Assembly (NCBI GenBank): GCA_934316545.1
Contig: CAKRDT010000006.1
Span: 1 to 64,000 of the forward strand
Reading direction: 5' to 3'
DNA: 64,000 nt
Origin: an uncultured Agathobacter sp.
GTDB taxonomy: Bacteria; Bacillota; Clostridia; Lachnospirales; Lachnospiraceae
The position numbers were made by a program, and so were the translations under genes. Positions within the stretch are counted from its first letter, which is position 1, and each line of letters opens with the position of its first letter. The notes under the pieces were generated by a model. It was not told the origin of the DNA, searched no databases, and saw nothing but the letters and a program-made list of their open reading frames with translations. This document shows positions 34,984 through 43,849 of this stretch, in pieces.

Positions 34984-36003
34984 CTAATCCTTAAAGCCAT
35001 ACTTTGTTAATAAACCATACAGTACCTTTAACTCACTATTCTGTTCTATAATATAATTTCTCGTTTCCTTTGTAGTTCCTGGAAAATCCACTTCTCTTTC
35101 CTTTTTATACATCGTTCCTAATTCTCCAGAATATGATATATTCAAAGATTGTAGGCATTCTAAATCTTTAGTGTTTTCTAAATTCAAACTTAAAAAACGT
35201 CTTTTTTTCATTATTTCTTTATTTAATACGCTTCTTGTTCTCTCTAAATTAAACTCAGCTTCATTCATATCGATTCTTTCCTCTATTTCTGCAATTTTTT
35301 CTTCGAGAATCTTTAATTCATATGTATCAAGTTCATAAACAATACTTCCACCTTGTCCCTTCCATATATTTCCCAAATTAGTTGTAGCAAAAATAGTTGC
35401 AAAGATTCCTATAATGCCAATAACCACCATCAATTGTGCCGAAAAACTATTTTCATCTGTCAAAAGGTGATTGACAATTGCGCCAAATATCGCATATATG
35501 ACAGATGAAGCAATACCTTGTGCGATTGCTACCAGATTTTTATTCAACGCGAATCGATTCATTAGTTCAGAATGTCTATCATACAGAATGTCTAATCGAC
35601 CATTTTCTACCAACTCCTGTATTTCAGGTCTGTCATAAAAGTACTTGATACTACCAATCCTCTTTTTTAAAAAGGTATTCGGTTCCCCCCAATGTTCTCG
35701 CATATAATCTAACCGCTCAAAATATTCTTTGGAAAGACTTGTTTTTCCAGTAGCGTTACGGTAAATATTTTTAATCATCCAAACAATCAATGTTACAAAA
35801 TAGGCTAATCCTGCTAGCACAATAACCACAATTGTAAAATATATAATAATTTTTAAAATATTACTTATAGTAACTTGCTGCTTAGTCAAAACACTCAATA
35901 GATACGCCAAAGACATACCTAAAGCCACCACAAAAGCAACAATTTCTACGATTAATGCTTTCTGTTGTACCCGTTTTAATAATCTGTCTTTTTCTGTTTC
36001 CAT
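34984..36003 (-). CDS. Four-helix membrane protein with coiled-coil tail, unknown
   Basis: A 339-residue protein with helices at about 17-38, 50-75, 158-178 and 185-205, and a charged coiled-coil region from about 225 to 265 (LKILEEKIAEIEERIDMNEAEF). The C-terminal 70 residues are soluble. No motif is recognised. It is transcribed as a single gene, ending before the 34.8 kb hairpin, divergent from the HTH-dehydrogenase gene. Its place among defence-like genes suggests an accessory role, but nothing in the sequence proves it. Confidence 0.6.
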   Translation of the reverse strand: METEKDRLLKRVQQKALIVEIVAFVVALGMSLAYLLSVLTKQQVTISNILKIIIYFTIVVIVLAGLAYFVTLIVWMIKNIYRNATGKTSLSKEYFERLDYMREHWGEPNTFLKKRIGSIKYFYDRPEIQELVENGRLDILYDRHSELMNRFALNKNLVAIAQGIASSVIYAIFGAIVNHLLTDENSFSAQLMVVIGIIGIFATIFATTNLGNIWKGQGGSIVYELDTYELKILEEKIAEIEERIDMNEAEFNLERTRSVLNKEIMKKRRFLSLNLENTKDLECLQSLNISYSGELGTMYKKEREVDFPGTTKETRNYIIEQNSELKVLYGLLTKYGFKD

Positions 36004-36102
36004 TTATATAGTCTCCTTTTTGTATTATATTTGTATTGTACTCATAACTTCCTATCAAAAGTCAATCCTCCATGCCGATGTTTTTATTAATAACATATCA
36101 AT

Positions 36103-36131
36103 TTGATTCATGTTGTCATATATGATATAAT
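36103..36131 (+). promoter_or_regulatory. Promoter of the HTH-dehydrogenase gene
   Basis: TTGATT (36103-36108), 17-bp spacer, TATAAT (36126-36131). The -10 is embedded in CATATATGATATAATAATAT, with a GATAT-AATA-ATATC dyad that could be an operator. A similar sequence sits at the capsule promoter near 62.8 kb. Confidence 0.7.
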
Positions 36132-36202
36132 AATATCATCCTAGATGTGGCGTTACTTAAAATAACTTTTTCACCATATATTTTTATAGAAAGGACCACA
36201 CC

Positions 36203-37681
36203 ATGAAAAAACTTTCCACTGCCCTCCTGGCAGACCTTATAACAACCAATCGAAAGAAGCTCTCCATGACGCAACAATCCCTTGCCGATGCCACCGGCAT
36301 CAACCGCTCGCTGATTTCGCGCATGGAAAAAGAAGACTTTCTTCCGTCCATTCCACAATTGGAGCAATTGGGAGAAGTCCTCGGCTTCGAACCTATTGAT
36401 GTATTCACAGATGGAACACAGAAGAAGAAAAGAAATGTCCCTAAGCCAATGAACATCGCCGTGGCCGGAACCGGATATGTCGGTCTATCGATTGCGACCT
36501 TACTTGCACAGCACAATCATGTAACCGCTGTAGACATCATTCCTGAGAAAGTCGACATGATCAACAAGCGGCAGTCTCCTATTCAGGATGAATATATTGA
36601 AAAATATCTCACTACCAAAGACTTGGATCTGACCGCCACTTTAGATGGCGAAGCGGCATACAAAAATGCCGATTACGTTGTTGTAGCGACTCCAACAAAC
36701 TATGACAGTCAAAAGAATTACTTTGATACTTCCGCCGTGGAGGCTGCAATAGAACTCGTTCTAAAAGTTAATCCGAACGCAATCATTGTCATTAAATCGA
36801 CGATTCCTGTTGGCTACACTGCTTCTGTACGCGAAAAATACCATAGTAACAATATCATCTTCAGCCCTGAATTTCTTCGTGAATCCAAGGCACTGTATGA
36901 TAACCTCTATCCGAGCCGAATCATTGTATCCACGGATTCGGAGGATGCGCATCTGACAGAAGCTACACATACATTTGCGGCATTACTTCAGGATGGCGCT
37001 ATCAAAGAAGATATTGATACACTTTTCATGGGATTTACCGAGGCAGAGGCCGTAAAACTTTTCGCCAACACGTATCTGGCGCTCCGTGTATCGTACTTCA
37101 ACGAACTGGATACCTATGCTGAAATGAAAGGATTAAATACCAGAGATATCATCGATGGAGTATGTCTCGATCCAAGAATCGGAACGCATTATAACAATCC
37201 ATCATTCGGATATGGTGGCTACTGCCTGCCCAAAGATACGAAGCAGCTTCTCGCCAACTATAATGATGTGCCACAGAATATGATGTCCGCGATTGTAGAA
37301 AGTAACCGGACAAGAAAAGACTTTATCGCCGATCGCGTACTTGAATTAGCCGGAGCTTATGAAGCGAACAGTCAATGGGACGTTTCCAAAGAAAAAGAAA
37401 TTATCATCGGCGTATACCGTCTCACTATGAAAAGCAACTCTGATAACTTCCGTCAAAGCAGCATCCAAGGCGTCATGAAACGAATTAAAGCCAAAGGCGC
37501 TACCGTAATCATTTACGAACCAACTCTTGAAGATGGTGTAACCTTCTTCGGTAGCAAAGTTGTAAATAATCTTGATCATTTCAAAAAAATAAGCCATAGC
37601 ATTATTGCCAACCGCTATGACTCCAACTTAGACGATGTAAAGGATAAGGTATACACCCGCGACCTCTTTCAACGTGACTAA
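36203..37681 (+). CDS. HTH (XRE) - nucleotide sugar dehydrogenase fusion
   Basis: A 492-residue fusion. Residues 1-70 are an XRE helix-turn-helix ([25 protein letters not shown], split; [21 protein letters not shown]). Residues about 85-470 are a UDP-glucose/GDP-mannose dehydrogenase: Rossmann [31 protein letters not shown], and the catalytic cysteine in [11 protein letters not shown]. The likely reaction is oxidation of UDP-glucose (or a related sugar nucleotide) to the uronic acid with two NAD. The epimerase gene on the other side of the terminator makes UDP-glucuronate the best guess. The fused DNA-binding domain suggests a metabolic enzyme that senses substrate and regulates capsule genes. 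Confidence 0.85.
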   Translation: MKKLSTALLADLITTNRKKLSMTQQSLADATGINRSLISRMEKEDFLPSIPQLEQLGEVLGFEPIDVFTDGTQKKKRNVPKPMNIAVAGTGYVGLSIATLLAQHNHVTAVDIIPEKVDMINKRQSPIQDEYIEKYLTTKDLDLTATLDGEAAYKNADYVVVATPTNYDSQKNYFDTSAVEAAIELVLKVNPNAIIVIKSTIPVGYTASVREKYHSNNIIFSPEFLRESKALYDNLYPSRIIVSTDSEDAHLTEATHTFAALLQDGAIKEDIDTLFMGFTEAEAVKLFANTYLALRVSYFNELDTYAEMKGLNTRDIIDGVCLDPRIGTHYNNPSFGYGGYCLPKDTKQLLANYNDVPQNMMSAIVESNRTRKDFIADRVLELAGAYEANSQWDVSKEKEIIIGVYRLTMKSNSDNFRQSSIQGVMKRIKAKGATVIIYEPTLEDGVTFFGSKVVNNLDHFKKISHSIIANRYDSNLDDVKDKVYTRDLFQRD

Positions 37682-37686
37682 CACAT

Positions 37687-37717
37687 GATGGCAGGAGTCC
37701 TCACGATTCCTGCCATC
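37687..37717. terminator. Bidirectional terminator
   Basis: GATGGCAGGA (37687-37696) pairs with TCCTGCCATC (37708-37717) between two convergent genes. Confidence 0.85.
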
Positions 37718-37724
37718 AATATTA

Positions 37725-38801
37725 TTATACTTTATAAAATTCTTTGTACCATTCTGCAAACTTCCGCAAACCGGTTCTCAAATCAGTACCCGGCTTAAAT
37801 CCAAAATTCCGCTCCAAAGCAGATGTATCCGCATAAGTAACCGGCACATCGCCCGGTTGCATCGGCACTAATTCCTTATGACTATCAAAATCATAATCTT
37901 CCGGAAGAACTCCTGCACGAATCAACTCCTGCTGCAGAATATCAACAAATTCCAACAGATTCTCCGGATGGTTATTTCCAATATTATATACCGCATATGG
38001 TGGAACCGGCAAGCCATCATCTCCAGTCTTCTTTTCAGGTGGTGCCTGCATCACACGCATGATTCCTTCTACAATATCATCGATATATGTAAAATCACGC
38101 TTGCAGTTTCCGTAATTGAAAATTTGAATCTTTTCATTATTTCGCAGCTTATTGGTAAAACCGAAATATGCCATATCGGGTCTTCCCGCCGGACCATACA
38201 CCGTGAAGAAACGAAGTCCGGTAGACGGAATATTATAAAGCTTGCTATACGCATGCGCCATCAATTCATTCGACTTCTTCGTTGCAGCATATAAGGAAAC
38301 CGGATTATCCACCTTATCATCCGTCGAATACGGAACCTTCTTATTTGATCCATACACACTGGATGAGCTCGCATAAACCAGATGCTGCACTCCTGACCGT
38401 CCATCATCATATGAATGCCGACATGCTTCAAGGATATTGTAAAATCCGATCAAATTGCTCTCAATATACGCATCCGGATTCGTGATGGAATAACGGACAC
38501 CAGCCTGCGCTGCCAAATTAACCACGATATCCGGCTTATATGTGCGAAACAATTCATCAATACATGCTTTGTCTGCGATATTACCTTCAATGAAATTCCA
38601 CTTCGATCCATTAACGCTTGCCTCAGATGCAACACGTTCAATTTCCGACAATCTCCACTTCTTAATATTAACATCATAGTAGGCATTCATATTGTCAATG
38701 CCAATAATATGTATGTTTTCATATTTTTCAAATAACTTCAGGCACAGGTTCGCGCCAATAAATCCAGCTGCACCTGTGACTAATACTCTATTCTTTTGCA
38801 C
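37725..38801 (-). CDS. UDP-glucuronate 4-epimerase (NAD-dependent epimerase)
   Basis: A 358-residue short-chain epimerase: Rossmann TGAAGFIGANLCLKL (8-22), YASSSSVYGSNKKVPY with the catalytic Ser, and the YAATKKSNELMAHAY Tyr-x3-Lys pair (about 165-180). TVYGPAGRPDMAYFGF and NYGNCKRDFTYIDDIV match the UDP-glucuronate epimerase (CapI/GAE) subgroup. It would convert UDP-glucuronate, made by the convergent dehydrogenase, to UDP-galacturonate for a surface glycan. It is a single gene on the minus strand, with a terminator shared with the dehydrogenase. Confidence 0.85.
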   Translation of the reverse strand: MQKNRVLVTGAAGFIGANLCLKLFEKYENIHIIGIDNMNAYYDVNIKKWRLSEIERVASEASVNGSKWNFIEGNIADKACIDELFRTYKPDIVVNLAAQAGVRYSITNPDAYIESNLIGFYNILEACRHSYDDGRSGVQHLVYASSSSVYGSNKKVPYSTDDKVDNPVSLYAATKKSNELMAHAYSKLYNIPSTGLRFFTVYGPAGRPDMAYFGFTNKLRNNEKIQIFNYGNCKRDFTYIDDIVEGIMRVMQAPPEKKTGDDGLPVPPYAVYNIGNNHPENLLEFVDILQQELIRAGVLPEDYDFDSHKELVPMQPGDVPVTYADTSALERNFGFKPGTDLRTGLRKFAEWYKEFYKV

Positions 38802-38825
38802 TTTATCCTACATCCTCCAGCGAAT

Positions 38826-39851
38826 TTAAGCAATATTCCAAAAAAACTTGTACTCTCCAACAAAAGTTATGCACGTACAAAGTACCCATATAATTCCATC
38901 CTTTGGCTCACTACTAACCTTATTTTGTTCTTCTAAAATCTTGCTCCAATTTATTTTTTCATAACACTCTTTCAGATTTGGGATTGGCTTATATCCCGTC
39001 TGAATCATCCATGCCTTAGCAATATTTTGCTTTGCCACCCACATCATCATCTCGGTCAATTTGTCCCAATATGATGTCTGTTCCGTGCAAAGTACCTTCC
39101 CCAGTTTTGCGTCAAGCGAATAACTCAGTTCCATCGCGCTTTGTTCTTTAAACTCTGCCTCCATTAAACGATTATATATTTGTTCTCTTCGTTGACCATC
39201 ATTGGGAAGTGTACACACTTCTCTTGTTAAATCTTCTATCGAGATATCACAAGCCTGTCTCTTCAATTCCTCAATTATTTTCTTATACACATTGATATAC
39301 TCATATATAATAGAGTCATTTTGAGCTAATTGTTTATAACATCGTCCAGGTTGGCAACAAACCGATATGCGTTTTTGAAAATATTCCTCTTCTGCAAAAG
39401 ACTTCACATCTACAAACGATTCTATCATCGGATAGTTTATATAAAGCATTCCATCATCGCTTGCGCTGTCAAAATGTCTTTGCATTCGTTCTATCTTTTC
39501 ATCCGAATATAGAATATCATGATGCTCATAATCAAAGATCAAATATATATTTGTAAATTTACGCGGATCTAAAACCGGTGAAATCCCCTCTCTTCTACTA
39601 ATCAGCAGCGGAATATCTATATCCACATCCTGCTCAAACCAATCATCCCCATACTCAAGTTCTATCAAATGATATAGATCATATATTTTGGCACCGTACA
39701 CATGAATATTCTCTTTTTGAATATTTAATTGTGGAAAACAATTACATAGTAAGTTTAATACCGTTTTCTTTTCAAAATCACCTTCAACAACTACTAGCGT
39801 CTGGTTTCGCGGGATATCAGCAAAGCTTCCGTAATCATTCGTATCTTTCAA
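38826..39851 (-). CDS. TOPRIM-like partner of the AAA ATPase
   Basis: About 341 residues. The N-terminal part resembles a TOPRIM/OLD-type nuclease core: NQTLVVVEGDFEKKTVLNLL (glutamate after a hydrophobic strand) and NIYLIFDYEHHDI (Asp-rich strand end). No membrane segment. The frame opens at 39917, but a TTG at 39851 directly follows GGAGGAG at the end of the ATPase gene and gives a short 17-base overlap, which is more likely. ATPase + TOPRIM pairs include PARIS (AriA/AriB), Gabija and AbiL-type abortive-infection systems. Which of these it is closest to cannot be decided here. Confidence 0.65.
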   Translation of the reverse strand: MKDTNDYGSFADIPRNQTLVVVEGDFEKKTVLNLLCNCFPQLNIQKENIHVYGAKIYDLYHLIELEYGDDWFEQDVDIDIPLLISRREGISPVLDPRKFTNIYLIFDYEHHDILYSDEKIERMQRHFDSASDDGMLYINYPMIESFVDVKSFAEEEYFQKRISVCCQPGRCYKQLAQNDSIIYEYINVYKKIIEELKRQACDISIEDLTREVCTLPNDGQRREQIYNRLMEAEFKEQSAMELSYSLDAKLGKVLCTEQTSYWDKLTEMMMWVAKQNIAKAWMIQTGYKPIPNLKECYEKINWSKILEEQNKVSSEPKDGIIWVLCTCITFVGEYKFFWNIA

Positions 39852-40995
39852 ATTCTCCTCCAATATATAATTTTTCCAAATTATGTCCCTCGCGAAGTTC
39901 TCTCTCTGTCGCATCACATAATGCAGTCAATCTGCCATCACGAGATAAAATAAACAAACAATCTGGTCTCATCAAATGATTTGTCATCAGATTTGTATTA
40001 TGTGTTGTTAATACAACCTGACAATCTGTATATCTTGTTTTCAAATATTGAACTAATTTATCCGCCATCTCATAATGATAAAAAGCATCAAATTCATCCA
40101 TGAAGATAAATGACGGATTTTTCATCGGCATAATATATCGTCTATAAAACGTCATCAAAGATTTCGTTCCACTCGATGTATTATCATAAAATGGAACCAG
40201 TTTCTGGTAGTCAAAGTATAATTCGTAATGTCCGTCAATCGTTTGAACTGTCTTTAATTTGCACGCAATCCCCATCGCATTAAGAAACTGTTCAAAATCT
40301 CTTAGATGTGCCTCTTCCCCAAGATAATCGGAAAAAGCTTCTAATATTCTCGAATGTGCATTCATGGCATACTGCTGCGCACCACTAAAAAATCGCATTC
40401 TTCTCACATACTCGTCAAACTGTAACAAAGCCGAATCTATTGGTAATAATGCATTACTTAATATATACCGAATAAGAGGAATTCTGCCATTATCTTCATC
40501 CTCAATATTATTTAAATTGCTCCTCATTATTTCAATATACTTCTCTATTTGAATTGTTTCCGCATTAATGATAGACAAATTCAGATCATTGATAGTACCA
40601 GTCGCAAAATCCACACTGAATACACATATATTATTTACTTCTAATTTTTCTTCGCACAATTCATTTCTCTCATTTTTTTTGTATTCGTACGAAAGGTAAT
40701 CTTCTCCAAATTGAAACTCGTAGGAAAATACCGCCTTATCCTCGTCAGAATCAGCGTTCAAAATTCTCTCATTCCGTCCGAGATGTATACGACCATCAAC
40801 AATTTCTGTGAGATCACTAAACGCTTTTCCTAAATTAGTCTTTCCGGTCGCGTTCCGCCCATAAATAATACACTTTGATATTATTCCACTATTCACACAC
40901 TCTCGATTAAATGCATAACCACTGACCTTAGTAAAATCAAATTCTAATGTTTCTTTAAAATTTTTATAATTTCTAACCTTAAATTTTCTGAGCAT
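39835..40995 (-). CDS. AAA/ABC-type ATPase of a defence pair
   Basis: A 386-residue ATPase of the AAA_15/AAA_21 (OLD/RecF-like) type. It starts MLRKFKVRNYKNFKETLEFDF, has Walker A YGRNATGKTNLGK (45-57), the signature SSGTKSLMTFYRRY (about 263-276), Walker B FIFMDEFDAF (about 288-297) and the switch His in VLTTHNTNLM. The frame opens at 41073, but the ATG at 40995 follows GAGG by 8 bases and begins the domain. It overlaps the TOPRIM-like gene. In such systems the ATPase senses infection and releases or activates the nuclease. Confidence 0.8.
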   Translation of the reverse strand: MLRKFKVRNYKNFKETLEFDFTKVSGYAFNRECVNSGIISKCIIYGRNATGKTNLGKAFSDLTEIVDGRIHLGRNERILNADSDEDKAVFSYEFQFGEDYLSYEYKKNERNELCEEKLEVNNICVFSVDFATGTINDLNLSIINAETIQIEKYIEIMRSNLNNIEDEDNGRIPLIRYILSNALLPIDSALLQFDEYVRRMRFFSGAQQYAMNAHSRILEAFSDYLGEEAHLRDFEQFLNAMGIACKLKTVQTIDGHYELYFDYQKLVPFYDNTSSGTKSLMTFYRRYIMPMKNPSFIFMDEFDAFYHYEMADKLVQYLKTRYTDCQVVLTTHNTNLMTNHLMRPDCLFILSRDGRLTALCDATERELREGHNLEKLYIGGEFERYE

Positions 40996-41149
40996 ACTGG
41001 ATTCCTCATCTACTTTGTCCGTAATTTTTTTACGTCTACAAACAAAAATAACATTTTCTATGTCAAATATCAATATATGTATATAGCAAAATAATAATTA
41101 CTGCTCACCGTTCATAACCCAATTACTTTGATCTAACATTTTCAACGTT

Positions 41150-41686
41150 CTACTTCACTGTATAATTCGACTTTTCAACCTGTTCTGCATACTTTTTTGT
41201 CAATAAATCTTGTAGTATCTCTATATAATCTCCATAAAAATATTCTTTATCGGCTGAGTTTATCAATTTGTTCAATCCAGCCATTATGGTACAACATAAA
41301 AGAAATGTACCACCTCCCACTCCAATTAATACTCCCAATATTTCTATCCATAATTTTCCATTACAATCTACAGCATCTTTTATCGAAAGGCTAATTAGTA
41401 CATTTATCGCAATTGTTATGGTGATTGGTATTATCATCTCCCAATACTTACCAAATGGTTTCTGATCTCTCATTCTTTGATTCAAAAAGCGAACAAAATT
41501 TTCTAATCTTTCATAAGAATAACTTTCATATTTATTTCGGACATAATCACGCCATTGACTATATGTCTGGAATCTGTATTGTATCTCCAATTCAGACAAA
41601 TCTATTTTTCGCCCACATAAATATTTATAAATTCTTTTTTCAAATTTTTCATCAAATCCATAATATGTTTCACAATGTTTCAACAT
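41150..41686 (-). CDS. Two-helix membrane protein, unknown
   Basis: A 178-residue protein. Residues 1-75 are soluble and Tyr/Arg-rich (YKYLCGRKIDLSELEIQYRF). Two hydrophobic segments follow at about 85-103 and 113-137, with a glycine-rich GVLIGVGGGTFLL, then a helical tail. No known family. It lies 155 bases upstream of the ATPase start on the same strand and could be part of that unit. Confidence 0.58.
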   Translation of the reverse strand: MLKHCETYYGFDEKFEKRIYKYLCGRKIDLSELEIQYRFQTYSQWRDYVRNKYESYSYERLENFVRFLNQRMRDQKPFGKYWEMIIPITITIAINVLISLSIKDAVDCNGKLWIEILGVLIGVGGGTFLLCCTIMAGLNKLINSADKEYFYGDYIEILQDLLTKKYAEQVEKSNYTVK

Positions 41687-41750
41687 TTTTTTATTTAGCT
41701 TCCAATTTCAAATCTAATTAAAGACTATTTATGCTTCCCTTTTCTCTCAA

Positions 41751-42196
41751 TTATATTGGTTGCAATTGCAAGTCTCCATCCCATCCTATATACCACGATC
41801 CACTATTGAAACAGCTAAAAGGAACCACTCTAATTGAAAGCCCTGTGATGATGTTAATATATATGGATACAAACCCTAGAACGCATGCAGCAAAGCCCAA
41901 CTGAAATAATAATTTTTTAGAAACTTTCGTTAAATCAATCACATCTTTACTTGACACAAAATATCCAGAAATAATCAGAAAAATGGCATTTCCAATCTGC
42001 CCCCATGGCGCAATTAATGCTAGTATGCATAATCTTTTGGAAAAATTTGGAGAGCAAAACCACCCATTACCTCTCTGCATAGTTTGTAAATCTGTAAGTT
42101 GGCAACTAATACAATGAACATAGATATGGTATGCAACAATCATAAGCATTGCACAGATTCTTAAAAGTTCCATATTAGAATTTCTTTTGTTTTCAT
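41751..42196 (-). pseudogene. Acyltransferase-3 fragment, frameshifted and truncated
   Basis: The frame MELLRICAMLMIVAYHIYVH matches the first helix (with catalytic His) of membrane O-acyltransferases of the OafA/NodX type; WGQIGNAIFLIISGYF and SGSWYIGW are also typical. Family members have about 330-380 residues; here only about 140 remain, stopping after the WYIGW helix. The original ATG at 42196 reads MKTKEIL in the wrong frame: one A fewer in the ATGAAAAC run breaks the join to ENKRNSNMELL. It would have acetylated a surface polysaccharide. Confidence 0.75.
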
Positions 42197-42238
42197 AACT
42201 TATATCCTTTCTTCAGCAGTCACTAATTGAAAGAAAAC

Positions 42239-42757
42239 TTATGCCTTATTGCAAATATACTCCTCCGTTGCTTTTGTATTTGGAATAATCACGCATGGAT
42301 TTCCAAACACCACAGAATGATCTGGTATATCCTTATTGACGAATGTATTAGGTGCGATCAAAACATCTGATCCAATTGAAATTTTTCCTACTATTGTAGC
42401 ATTTATTCCAATCCATACTTCATCTCCTATTACCGGAGTCCCCTTTCTTTTTCCACGATTTTCTTGTCCAATAGTTACTCCTTTATGAATATTACAATTC
42501 TCCCCGATAACCACTTGCGGATTAATAGTAATTCCATAGGGATGCCCTACATACAATCCCCCCCCAATGCTTGTCTCAATCGACATGTCTACAAGATTTC
42601 TACGTCTATAATATGCGAACAAAAATTTGCAGATTAATCTGCTCCCCCTTCCTTTTGCCATTTGATATTTTCGCAAATAAATCTGAAATTTAGGCATTTT
42701 CCCTTGTTCACCATACCTGATTTTATCTTTTTCAAAATTATTCTTAACCATCCACAT
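42239..42757 (-). CDS. Serine O-acetyltransferase-like (hexapeptide) transferase
   Basis: A 172-residue left-handed beta-helix acetyltransferase. It has the CysE-type sequence IGGGLYVGHPYGITINPQVVIGENCNIHKGVTIG, shown here in outline, then GKRKGTPVIGDEVWIG and IGSDVLIAPNTFVNKDIPDHSVVFGNP. The catalytic His is in GHPYG. Length suits capsule-locus CysE relatives, which acetylate sugars, rather than the longer metabolic serine acetyltransferases. AGGAA lies before the ATG. It is next to the broken acyltransferase. Confidence 0.8.
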   Translation of the reverse strand: MWMVKNNFEKDKIRYGEQGKMPKFQIYLRKYQMAKGRGSRLICKFLFAYYRRRNLVDMSIETSIGGGLYVGHPYGITINPQVVIGENCNIHKGVTIGQENRGKRKGTPVIGDEVWIGINATIVGKISIGSDVLIAPNTFVNKDIPDHSVVFGNPCVIIPNTKATEEYICNKA

Positions 42758-42858
42758 TTCCTAATTTTCCTCGTTATATAGTAAATACTCAATATTTCAA
42801 CGCTAGACTTTAAATAACACTTGCAACCTTTTGCTAGATGCAAGCGTTTTGCTCTATT

Positions 42859-43068
42859 TTAGTTTTTGCAAACAGCCTGAACTTCTTCACTCCACGAAGT
42901 GAACGTTTCCAGCTGGCCATCCGACATTTCTTCGCTCGGACAACAATCGAGAAGATATGTAAGATATTTATATGTGTTTAGATTGTTCGCTTTTGTCATC
43001 TCCACCATTGCATAAACAAGGGCACCTGCCGTAGCGCCTTTCGAGGTGGCACTAAAAAGCCAGTTCTT
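42859..43068 (-). pseudogene. IS66 transposase C-terminal relic
   Basis: The minus frame KNWLFSATSKGATAGALVY, then AMVEMTKANNLNTYKYLTYLL, matches the end of IS66-family TnpC. About 70 codons remain, with the natural stop at 42859, and nothing of the rest of the element is seen. Confidence 0.75.
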
Positions 43069-43098
43069 ATGTTTATGTGCTTAAGCACATAAACATAA
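43067..43098. repeat. Perfect 32-bp palindrome
   Basis: TTATGTTTATGTGCTT is followed at once by its exact reverse complement, with no loop. It cuts off the IS66 relic and could be a recombination joint or a protein-binding site. Confidence 0.85.
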
Positions 43099-43199
43099 AA
43101 ATGGATAAAATTAGTGAAGCTGAAGTGTCATCACTTTAATTGTCAACTTTTCATAAAAGTTACACTTAAGGCCATCAGCTCCCTAGCGGAGCACTGCAT

Positions 43200-43560
43200 T
43201 TAGCCTTCAAGAAATACCATCAGTTCATGCATACTCTTTCCACTTTTCTTAAAATGCATCCATAACCTGCTTTGTATCTATTTCTTGCTTTACTTTTTGC
43301 AATTTAAGCAACTCAGTTTCTAGTTCTTCCTGCTTGCTTCTAACTTTAGTTAATTCATCCTCGACCTTCTGTATCTCTTCGTTAATCGAGGTGATCGATC
43401 ATATCCTCGTCTTAGGTGTCGTCCTCCTTGTTGTGGTCATGATTTATAGTGAATCAGAACTTCCTGCCGTAATATTTTCTGATGTAATAATACAGAAATA
43501 ACCACACAATTCAAGTTTGGATTTGATAACATCATTCTTTTCTTCATAAGAAGTCAGCCA
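43200..43560 (-). pseudogene. IS4/IS1634-like transposase relic
   Basis: Pieces in several minus frames: EWLTSYEEKNDVIKSKLELC then GYFCIITSENITA (about 43560-43445), INEEIQKVEDELTKVRSKQ then ELLKLQKVKQEIDTKQVMDAF (43388-43252), and after a frameshift KKSGKSMHELMVFLEG to the stop at 43200. They fit the C-terminal half of a DDE transposase of the IS4/IS1634 group. Several frameshifts and a deletion are evident. Confidence 0.55.
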
Positions 43561-43849
43561 TTCTTATTGCAACGTATATTAAAGTGATTTTTGTAGGTTT
43601 TAGGAACGGCTATCTCGTCACATAGGTTGCATTACCTTTTTCTTGATAATGCTTTTCCCTTTTTCGCGTGGGATTACAACAACAGAATCGAAATACATTT
43701 TAGTGTAACCTTTACTAGGCATTTGCAAAACGTCACAAGCCGCATAAATACAGCATTTTTTACCGCTAAAACCAAAAATCTCCTCTCGTTTTGTAATATA
43801 ATGGAGTTGCTAGAAACCAATTAACCACGCCCCGAAAGGAGACATGTAT
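43561..43849. other. Gene-free stretch
   Basis: No gene, repeat or terminator seen. The last 40 bases contain the upstream part of the IS1182 relic, with its GAAAGGAG site. Confidence 0.5.
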
